Below, in pieces: positions 50,257-59,125 of a stretch of 64,000 nt of DNA (position 1 is its first letter; every line of letters starts with the position of its first letter). The position numbers and the translations under genes are program-made. The notes under the pieces are model-generated. The model searched no databases. It was not told the DNA's origin and saw nothing but the letters and a program-made list of their open reading frames with translations. This stretch comes from Streptomyces griseosporeus (GTDB lineage Bacteria > Actinomycetota > Actinomycetes > Streptomycetales > Streptomycetaceae). The stretch is from contig NZ_BNBR01000001.1 of the NCBI RefSeq assembly GCF_014656055.1, forward strand, positions 1,674,001-1,738,000. The letters are read 5' to 3'.

Positions 50257-51195
50257 CTAGTCCCGGGCGTCGATGCTGGTGTCGATGCTTTCGTCGTCCC
50301 GGTCCCGGATCACCGTCGCCGCCCGGCGCAGTTCCGTCAGGACCGTGCGGACCGCTCTGCGGGCCGTGCGTTCCGGGCGGTGGAGGGCGTCGATGTGGCG
50401 GCGGGCGCGGACCCCGGTGAGGGGGCGCAGGACCAGGTCGGGGTGGCGGGGCATGGTCCAGCGGGGCATCAGGGCGATGCCTCCGCCGGCGGCCACGGCC
50501 TCCGCGACGACCGCGAACTCGTTGATGCGGTGGGCGAGGTGGAGCCGGCGTCCCGCCGCCGCGGCGATCGCCTCGATGGTGGCCAGCACCGGGAACCCGT
50601 CGTGCACGGTGATCCACGGTTCGTCGGCCACGTCCTTCGGGGTCACCCGCCGCTTGGCCGCCAGCGGGTGACCCGCCGGCATCGCCACGTCCAGCGGCTC
50701 CCGCAGCAAGGTCGTGGCCGTGACCGTGCGCGGCCAGGGCGGGGTGTGGTCCAGGCGGTGGGCCAGCACCAGGTCGTACTCCCGGGTGAGCCGGGGGAAG
50801 TCCTCCTGCGGCACGTCCTCGTCGGCGAGGGCCACCCGGGGCATGCCCGGGGCGGCGAGCGCGCGCAGCAGCGGCGGGAAGAACGCCGCGCCGGCGCTGT
50901 GGAACGCCGCCACCGACACCTCCCCGTCCGGCCTGCCGAGAAACCCTTCGACCGCTCCCCTGGCCCGCGCCAGCGCCGCCTCCACCTCGATCGCCGCGCC
51001 GGCCAGCGCCTGCCCGGCGTCGGTGAGCACGAGCCGTCTGCCCTGCCGCTCGGTGAGCGGCACCGGCACGGAACGCTGGAGCAGCCGCAGCTGCTGGGAG
51101 ATCGCCGAGGGCGTCACCAGCAGCGCCTCGGCGACCGCGGTCACGCTGCCGAGTTCGCCCAGCTCCCGCAGGATCCGCAGCTGCCGTTCGTCCAT
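50257..51195 (-). CDS. LysR family transcriptional regulator
   Basis: This encodes 312 residues. The N-terminal LysR helix-turn-helix is DERQLRILRELGELGSVTAV, then AEALLVTPSAISQQLRLLQR. The C-terminal effector domain covers about 90-300 (VSVAAFHSAGAAFFPPLLRA). A TACACT box (51202-51207, opposite strand) lies 6 nt before the ATG, so the transcript is probably leaderless. It is divergent from the EamA transporter. A 17-bp dyad between them overlaps this gene's -35 region, the usual LysR autoregulatory layout. Confidence 0.93.
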   Translation of the reverse strand: MDERQLRILRELGELGSVTAVAEALLVTPSAISQQLRLLQRSVPVPLTERQGRRLVLTDAGQALAGAAIEVEAALARARGAVEGFLGRPDGEVSVAAFHSAGAAFFPPLLRALAAPGMPRVALADEDVPQEDFPRLTREYDLVLAHRLDHTPPWPRTVTATTLLREPLDVAMPAGHPLAAKRRVTPKDVADEPWITVHDGFPVLATIEAIAAAAGRRLHLAHRINEFAVVAEAVAAGGGIALMPRWTMPRHPDLVLRPLTGVRARRHIDALHRPERTARRAVRTVLTELRRAATVIRDRDDESIDTSIDARD

Positions 51196-51226
51196 GTCCG
51201 CAGTGTAGGGGCACAGTGAAGGACTG

Positions 51227-51243
51227 CTAAAAGATCGTTTTAG
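51227..51243. promoter_or_regulatory. LysR-type operator between lysR and the EamA transporter gene
   Basis: CTAAAA-GATCG-TTTTAG is a perfect 17-bp dyad in an otherwise GC-rich gap. It fits the T-N11-A rule of LysR regulators and lies 31 bp from the LysR start and 31 bp from the EamA start, so it can act on both genes. Confidence 0.7.
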
Positions 51244-51274
51244 GAAGTGGTGCTGGGCTTCAGGGTCGTCGCCG

Positions 51275-52273
51275 GTGCACCGTGAACGGGTGACCGACAC
51301 CCGCCGTACCGACGCGGTACTCCTGCTTGTCGCGCTCGTCTGGGGCTCCAGCTATCTCTCCGCCCAGACGGCCGCGGCGGCCCTGCCCGTGCTCACCGTC
51401 CTGTTCGCCCGCTACGCGCTCTCCGCTCTGGCCTGCCTCGGTCTCGTCGCGGCCGGGCGGAGCCGGTGGTCCCGGGACGAGCTGCGGGCCGGAGTGCCGC
51501 TGGGGCTGACCCAGGCCGCGGTGCTGGTGGTGGAGACGTACGGGGTCGCGCACACGACCGCCGCCAACGCGGGCCTGATCATCAGCCTGACCATCGTCCT
51601 CACCCCCCTCCTGGACCGGTCCGGGCATCCGGGCGGCCTCCCTCCCGCCTTCTACGCCGCGGCCGGGGTCTGCGTCCTGGCCGTCGGCCTGCTGATGTCG
51701 GGCAACGGCTTCCACGCGCCGCGCTCGGGCGACCTGCTGATGCTGGCGGCGGCCGGGGTGCGGGCCGGGCACGTGGCGCTGGTGGGGCGGCTCACCACCC
51801 GGCGGGCCGTACGGCCGGTGCACCTGACGGCCGTGCAGACGCTGGTCGGCACCGCGCTGTTCCTGCCGGTGGCCGCGGCCGACCTGCCGGAGCTGGGCCG
51901 CGCCTCGGGCGCCACCTGGGCGCAGCTGCTCTATCTCGCCCTGCTGTGCAGCGTGTTCGCCTTCCTCGCGCAGACCTGGGCGGTGCAGCGCACCTCCGCC
52001 AGCCGGGCCAGCCTCCTGCTGGGCACGGAACCGGTGTGGGCGGCGCTGGTGGGCGTCACCGTCGCCGGCGACCGCTTCACCCCGCTCACCGCCCTGGGCG
52101 CGGCCCTCATGGTCGCCGGCACGTACTGGGGGCAGGCGGTGGAACGCCGCCATCGCGGCGCGGCGGCCGCACGGATGCCGCAGGAACCGTCCCTTCGGCC
52201 TGGCATGCCGGCCGAACCCCCGGACGCACCTCGCCGGAACTCCCCCGCGTCCGCCCAGGCGGGCCCCGGGTAG
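51275..52273 (+). CDS. EamA/DMT family transporter
   Basis: This encodes 332 residues from the GTG at 51275; a GTG at 51290 is an equally good start (VTDTRRTDAVLLLVALVWGS). It has ten membrane segments in two EamA halves, with VALVWGSSYLSAQTAAAALP at the start and CSVFAFLAQTWAVQRTSASR in the second half. A 50-residue Pro/Arg-rich C-terminal tail is probably cytosolic. DMT proteins export amino acids and related metabolites. It is divergent from LysR and the shared dyad suggests it is the LysR target. Confidence 0.9.
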   Translation: MHRERVTDTRRTDAVLLLVALVWGSSYLSAQTAAAALPVLTVLFARYALSALACLGLVAAGRSRWSRDELRAGVPLGLTQAAVLVVETYGVAHTTAANAGLIISLTIVLTPLLDRSGHPGGLPPAFYAAAGVCVLAVGLLMSGNGFHAPRSGDLLMLAAAGVRAGHVALVGRLTTRRAVRPVHLTAVQTLVGTALFLPVAAADLPELGRASGATWAQLLYLALLCSVFAFLAQTWAVQRTSASRASLLLGTEPVWAALVGVTVAGDRFTPLTALGAALMVAGTYWGQAVERRHRGAAAARMPQEPSLRPGMPAEPPDAPRRNSPASAQAGPG

Positions 52274-52318
52274 GTCCGGTCGGCCACACGCTCGGTCAGA
52301 GGCACCGGTGGCCCCCGG

Positions 52319-53041
52319 TCAGACCACCCCGGCCGCCAGGTCCCGCAGTGGCCACGCCGCCTCCACCACCGCCGTCGGGTCGCCCTTGCGGCGCAGGAAG
52401 GACTGGAAGTCCGCCGCCCACTCGGCGTACCACTCGATCTGGCGGTGGTGCAGCTCCGCCGGGCCGAGGGCCGCGATCTTGGGGTGGCGGCCGGCTATCG
52501 CGCGGGCCAGACGGGCGGCCGCGAGGGCGTCCGCGGCGGCGTCGTGGGCGGCGTCCAGGGCGATGCCGTACTCGGCGCAGACCGCTTCGAGGTTGCGCTT
52601 GCCGCGGCGGTAGCGGTCGGCCCAGCGGTCGATGGTGTACGGGTCGACGACGGGCGCGGGGTCCAGGCCGCCCAGGCGGTCGCGCAGGGACGGCAGGCCG
52701 TACCGGCGCAGTTCGGCGGAGAGCAGGGTCAGGTCGAAGGCCGCGTTGTAGGCGACGACCGGGACACCGGTGCGCCAGTAGCCGGCCAGGACGTCGGCGA
52801 TGGCGTCGGCCACCTGGTCGGCGGGGCGGCCCTCGGCCGCCGCGCGTTCACTGCTGATGCCGTGCACCGCGACCGCGTCCGGCGGGATCGGCACGCCCGG
52901 GTCGGCCAGCCACTCCCGGCGGCCGAGCGGCTGCCCGTCCCTGACCTCGATCACGGCGCCCGTGACGATGCGCGCCTCGCGCGGGTCCGTCCCGGTCGTC
53001 TCCAGGTCGAAGCCGATCAGCAGCTCGCGGTGCCAGGCCAT
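52319..53041 (-). CDS. DnaQ-like 3'-5' exonuclease
   Basis: This encodes 240 residues from the ATG at 53041, with AAGGGGGA close upstream. All DEDDh residues are visible: D and E in GFDLETTGTD, VHGISSERAA, the second D in VVAYNAAFDLTLLSAE, and H with D in DAAHDAAADALAAARLA. The enzyme trims DNA (or RNA) 3' ends using two metal ions. It lacks a DNA polymerase epsilon tail, so it is a stand-alone proofreading or repair type exonuclease. Confidence 0.93.
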   Translation of the reverse strand: MAWHRELLIGFDLETTGTDPREARIVTGAVIEVRDGQPLGRREWLADPGVPIPPDAVAVHGISSERAAAEGRPADQVADAIADVLAGYWRTGVPVVAYNAAFDLTLLSAELRRYGLPSLRDRLGGLDPAPVVDPYTIDRWADRYRRGKRNLEAVCAEYGIALDAAHDAAADALAAARLARAIAGRHPKIAALGPAELHHRQIEWYAEWAADFQSFLRRKGDPTAVVEAAWPLRDLAAGVV

Positions 53042-53148
53042 GGCGTCCCCCTTCGTGGTGGTGCGTCCCCCAGTGGTCTCCACCTTCGCATGCGCCACTG
53101 ACAATCCGACGCCGGGATTCCGCTTTCCGCCGCGGACGAGGGGACAGT

Positions 53149-54387
53149 TCAGGACACCGGCCGCGAATCCGCCCAAGCCAGCTCGAACTCCTCGCGGTAG
53201 ATGCCGAACAGGCCGCCCTCGTCGGCCTCGCCGGACTTGACGACCCGGTCGCCGTTGCGCAGCACCAGCACCGGCGACTCCATGCCGCGGGCCCGCCGCA
53301 GATAGGACTGCACGACCGCGATGCCGTCGGCGCCGTCGCCGTCGACGAGGTAGGCGGTGAACCGGGGCGTCTCGTCGTACACCTGGATCTGGAAGGCGCC
53401 CGGGTCGCGCAGCCGGGCCCGCACCCGGCGCATGTGCAGGATGTTCATCTCCACCGAGCGGCTCAGCTCGCCCCGCTTCAGGCCGAGTTCGCGCTCCCGC
53501 CGCTTCACCGCGCTGGAGGCGGGGTTGAGGAAGAGCAGCCGCACCCGGCAGCCGCCCTCGGCGAGCCGGACCAGTCGGCGCCCGGAGAAGTTCTGCACGA
53601 GCAGGTTGAGCCCGATGCCGAAGGCGTCGAGGCGGCGGGCGCCGCCGAAGATGTCCTCGGCCGGGAACTGGCGCAGCAGCCGCACCCGGTCGGAGTGGAC
53701 GGCGACGACGTCCGCGTACCGGTCGCCGACGAGGTCCTCGACCGCGTCGGTGGGCAGCCGGCGCGCGGAGGGCACGTCGCCGCCCGCGCCGAGCATCTCC
53801 AGCAGCCGGGCGGAGGCCCGCTCGGCCTGGGCGAGGACGGCCTCGGACAGGGCGCGGTTGCGGGAGACGACGTTGCGGGTCACCTCCAGCTCGTCCAGGG
53901 CGAGTTCGACGTCCCGGCGGTCCTCCAGGTACGGCTCGAAGCACGGCCAGTGCTGCACCATCAGCTCGCGCAGCTGGGGCAGGGTCAGGAAGCTGATGAC
54001 ATTGTCGTCGGCGGGGTCGAGCAGATAGCCCTTGCGGCGGCTCACCTCGCGTACGGCGACGGCGCGTTGGACCCATTCCTGGCCGGCCGGTCCGGCGGCG
54101 GCGACCACCCAGTCGTCGCCGTGCACGGGTTCGTAGACGGGCCGCAGGACGGCGGCGACGACGGCGCGCAGCCGCTGCTCGACCAGGTTCAGCCAGATGT
54201 AGGCCCGGCCGGCGCGCTGGGCGCGGGTGCGCACCTCGCGCCAGGCGTCGGCGTCCCAGTCCAGCTCCGGGCCGATGGAGCCGGTCTCCATCGGCCTGGC
54301 CAGGGACACCGTGCCGGGCGGGACGTCTGCGGAGTTCCCCTCGTGACCCTCGTCACCAGGGGGCAGCTCCAGCCCTCCCGAGCCCAC
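53149..54387 (-). CDS. SAV2148-family HEPN domain protein
   Basis: This encodes 412 residues from the GTG at 54387. Residues 45-185 form a HEPN-type helical domain: helix 1 has YIWLNLVEQRLRAVVAAVL, and the motif helix reads LEVTRNVVSRNRALSEAVL. The usual HEPN ribonuclease motif is R-N-x3-H; here it is R171-N172-V-V-S-R176, so the catalytic His is Arg. The C-terminal half (about 210-400) has a PIN- or receiver-like alternating fold with FPAEDIFGGARRLDAFGIGL and a Lys/Arg-rich helix (SAVKRRERELGLKRGEL), possibly nucleic-acid-binding. The family is known from Streptomyces; its function is not established. Confidence 0.8.
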   Translation of the reverse strand: MGSGGLELPPGDEGHEGNSADVPPGTVSLARPMETGSIGPELDWDADAWREVRTRAQRAGRAYIWLNLVEQRLRAVVAAVLRPVYEPVHGDDWVVAAAGPAGQEWVQRAVAVREVSRRKGYLLDPADDNVISFLTLPQLRELMVQHWPCFEPYLEDRRDVELALDELEVTRNVVSRNRALSEAVLAQAERASARLLEMLGAGGDVPSARRLPTDAVEDLVGDRYADVVAVHSDRVRLLRQFPAEDIFGGARRLDAFGIGLNLLVQNFSGRRLVRLAEGGCRVRLLFLNPASSAVKRRERELGLKRGELSRSVEMNILHMRRVRARLRDPGAFQIQVYDETPRFTAYLVDGDGADGIAVVQSYLRRARGMESPVLVLRNGDRVVKSGEADEGGLFGIYREEFELAWADSRPVS

Positions 54388-54488
54388 CCGCGCACCGCCT
54401 TCCAGTCCCCCGGACTTCCCGTCTCAACGATCAAGGAAGGGTACTCCGCAAGCGGTCGGGGACGCAGCCGGATGGGCCGGGTCGTTTC

Positions 54489-55808
54489 TCAACTGCGCGG
54501 TCGTGGCTGCCCGTTCTCACCGGCGAGGGCCGGCGGAGTGAGCGGATTCATAGCGGTGACATCGCGCGGTGCGAGGGAGAAACCCTGCCAGTGGACGGGC
54601 ATCGGCTGCTGGTCCTCGTCGCGCGCGACGTGGTGGAAGCCGACGTTCACCCAGACCACGGGCCGGGTGAGGGTCTGCCCGTCGACGAAGCGGTCCACCG
54701 ACTGCGGATGCCCGCTCGCGCAGCCGGGGTTGTTGCTGGCGAACTGCTCGCACGGGGTGTACTCGGTGAAGTACACGTCGTGCCGGGTGAAGCCGCGGCC
54801 GGGGTACTTGGCGGTCGCGCCCTGGACGATCTCGTACGAACGGGCGTGGCCGTCCTTGTTCTTGCCGGTGTCGCTGACCACCCGCCACCAGCGCATGTTC
54901 TTCGCGTCGCCGGCGAGTTCCTTGGTGACGTTGGTCCGCGTGGTCTTGTTCGTGGGTGCCTGCCGGCCGCGGGCGGGCGGGCTGACCTGCGAGTCGTACT
55001 GCTCGACGTGGTTCTTGCGGGAGCCGTCGAGGGCGAAGTCGAGCTTCCAGAACACGTTGTGGCTGTGGCTGGTGGCGTAGGAGCGGGCGCCCTTGCCGAT
55101 GGGCCAGCCGCGGCCGTCGCCGGCGTCGTAGTCGCCGGGCGAGAGGCTGCCGGTGGCGCCGACGTTCATGCTGATCAGGCCGTCGTCCTGGAAGCGCCAT
55201 TCGGTGATGTACTCGTACCAGCCGACCTTGTTGACGGTGTACAGGAGCAGGTCCTTGCCCTGTTCCTGATATACCCGGTTGCCGGTGTCGGCCTGCATCC
55301 GGTACGCGTGTCCACGCGCGCGTGTGGTGGCGCACAGGCCCTTGATGTTCGGGTTGTCGGAGTAGAAGGCGTCCTGGACCTTGACGGTCTTGATGGTGCC
55401 TCCGGGGCACTCGGCGGGCGCGAGGTTGACGAGGCCCTGGGCGAAGCCGAAGCCGGTCAGGTCGTCGTACTCGACGCTGCCGTCGTCGTAGGGGACGTCG
55501 ATCTGGCCGAGGCGGGCACTGGCCAGCACCTTGACGGGCGCGGTCTCGCCCTTGGGCTGGTAGGAGATGTCCTCCAGGACGAGCCCGGCCTTGGTGTCGT
55601 AGCGCCAGCACATGCGCCAGGTGGTGCCGGTGGAGAGTTTCTGTTCGATGCGGTAGGCGGCGCTGCACGCGGGGGCGGGGGCCGCGGGCGCCTTGCCCGG
55701 CGCGGCGGTGGCGGGTCCCGCGCCGGTGGTCGCGGCGGCGGCGAGCGCGGCCAGGGACAGGCCGAGCGCCGTTCGTCTGCGGGCAGGGCTGGGATGGTTC
55801 GCACGCAT
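54489..55808 (-). CDS. secreted copper amine oxidase-like catalytic domain
   Basis: This encodes 439 residues with a Tat-like signal (ARRRTALGLSLAALAAA), ending near ATAA. The mature part matches the C-terminal catalytic domain of copper amine oxidases: VPYDDGSVEYDDLTGFGFAQ with the putative base D115, then LYTVNKVGWYEYITEWRF with Y198, the copper ligands H248 and H250 (SHSHNVFW), and FHHVARDEDQQPMPVHWQGF. D115 to Y198 is 83 residues, and Y198 to H248 is 50, close to the known enzymes. The cofactor motif is usually N-Y-D/E-Y; here it is W197-Y-E-Y, so topaquinone formation is uncertain. The N2/N3 domains are absent here and seem to be on the gene upstream. Confidence 0.75.
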   Translation of the reverse strand: MRANHPSPARRRTALGLSLAALAAAATTGAGPATAAPGKAPAAPAPACSAAYRIEQKLSTGTTWRMCWRYDTKAGLVLEDISYQPKGETAPVKVLASARLGQIDVPYDDGSVEYDDLTGFGFAQGLVNLAPAECPGGTIKTVKVQDAFYSDNPNIKGLCATTRARGHAYRMQADTGNRVYQEQGKDLLLYTVNKVGWYEYITEWRFQDDGLISMNVGATGSLSPGDYDAGDGRGWPIGKGARSYATSHSHNVFWKLDFALDGSRKNHVEQYDSQVSPPARGRQAPTNKTTRTNVTKELAGDAKNMRWWRVVSDTGKNKDGHARSYEIVQGATAKYPGRGFTRHDVYFTEYTPCEQFASNNPGCASGHPQSVDRFVDGQTLTRPVVWVNVGFHHVARDEDQQPMPVHWQGFSLAPRDVTAMNPLTPPALAGENGQPRPRS

Positions 55809-55869
55809 GCGGAAGTGGCTCCCTTGTGCGGGGTGCGGTCGAAGAGAGGTGCGGGCCGGAGCGGCTGCG

Positions 55870-56709
55870 TCAGCCGCGGTCGAGTGCGGCGACCTTGCGG
55901 GCGCTGAGGTCGATCACCAGGTGGCGGGTGTCGATCCACGGCCCGTTCACGACCTTCGGGAACAGGCGCAGGCAGCGGTGCGTGCCGCAGGCGTCGAGCA
56001 CGGCGGGCTGGGCGCCCGGCGCGGCCCGGTAGACGGCGCTGTTGAGCAGCAGCTGGTCCGGGGAGGTGAGGTCCTTGCCGGTGGCGTCCTTGAAGTCCGC
56101 GCGCAGGCCGGCGCCGAGCGGGTCGGCGATCAGCAGACGGGCCGCCTCGGCGTTCTCGGCGGCGCTCAGCGGCGGCTGGACGCCGTGCTGGGTGGTCGTC
56201 GCCTCGATCTTGCCGCTGTCGAGGTCGACCGTCCGGGTGACGAGGGTGTCGGCCCGGTAGTCGTAGAAGGTCACCACCGCGCGCCGGGGGGCATGCGGGT
56301 CGTCGAGCTCGTCGGCGGCCGGTTCGGCGAGGTCGACGCCGAGCCGCTGTGGTCCGCGGTCGCCCTCGACGTCCTCGGCGGCGGCCGCCATGCGCCGGTC
56401 CACCGCGAGGGACTCGACGCGGGCGATCTCGTCGTCGGTCAGCGGGTCGCGGCCGGTGCCCTTCTTCCCCTCGGCCGGGGCCTGCTCGACGACGCCCGGC
56501 GCGACGGCGGCACCCGGGCCCCCCGGCCCGCTCGCCGCCCCCTGGGCGCCTCCTCCGGCGGCCCGCTGCTCCGTCCGCGCCGATCCCCCGGTCTCGTCCG
56601 CGCCCGCCGTGCCCGGCAGGGTGATCGCGACCATCGCGGCGGTCCCCACCACCGCGACGGCCGCCCCGGCCACCACCTTGCCCAGGTGGCGGTGGACTAT
56701 CGTCCGCAC
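55870..56709 (-). CDS. secreted protein resembling the N-terminal domains of copper amine oxidases
   Basis: This encodes 279 residues from the GTG at 56709. Residues 1-38 are a signal or membrane anchor (HLGKVVAGAAVAVVGTAAMV). A Gly/Ala-rich linker follows to residue 80. The rest resembles the N2-N3 region of copper amine oxidases: GRDPLTDDEIARVESLAVD, then RRAVVTFYDYRADTLVTRTV, SGKIEATTTQHGVQPPLSAA and a closing strand LVIDLSARKVAALD. It lies 61 bp upstream of the catalytic-domain gene on the same strand. The two lengths add to 718, close to a normal full-length enzyme. The relationship is inferred from resemblance and order. Confidence 0.65.
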   Translation of the reverse strand: MRTIVHRHLGKVVAGAAVAVVGTAAMVAITLPGTAGADETGGSARTEQRAAGGGAQGAASGPGGPGAAVAPGVVEQAPAEGKKGTGRDPLTDDEIARVESLAVDRRMAAAAEDVEGDRGPQRLGVDLAEPAADELDDPHAPRRAVVTFYDYRADTLVTRTVDLDSGKIEATTTQHGVQPPLSAAENAEAARLLIADPLGAGLRADFKDATGKDLTSPDQLLLNSAVYRAAPGAQPAVLDACGTHRCLRLFPKVVNGPWIDTRHLVIDLSARKVAALDRG

Positions 56710-56757
56710 ATCTCCCCCTGTTCCCCCTCTGTCCCAGGGGCCACGGCAGGCCCCATT

Positions 56758-56782
56758 GGTACGTCTGGTCGAGGGACGTACC
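56758..56782. promoter_or_regulatory. dyad between the amine-oxidase-like operon and glgX
   Basis: GGTACGTC (56758-56765) and GACGTACC (56775-56782) form a perfect 8-bp inverted repeat with a 9-bp spacer. It lies 49 bp upstream of the minus-strand GTG at 56709 and 121 bp upstream of the glgX ATG. A dimeric regulator could bind it. Function inferred. Confidence 0.5.
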
Positions 56783-56902
56783 GTTGCTACCGACTGGTCG
56801 CCCGGTAAGAGGGACGTGAGACGGAGGTGGTTCCCTCACTTTCGGGGAGACTCGGGCCGAAGGCGCTCCCCGTGCCGTCGTACACCTGAAAGAGTCGTAT
56901 CC

Positions 56903-59011
<2,109 letters not shown>

Positions 59012-59125
59012 CCCCGCTGCCCGGGGTGCCTCGGCGCCCCGGGCCTGTCCGGACGGCCACGCGCGCGTGCGCGGGTGGCCGAGCCGGATGACACGAAAAG
59101 CGGCCGGGCGGGTACGTACGGTGTC

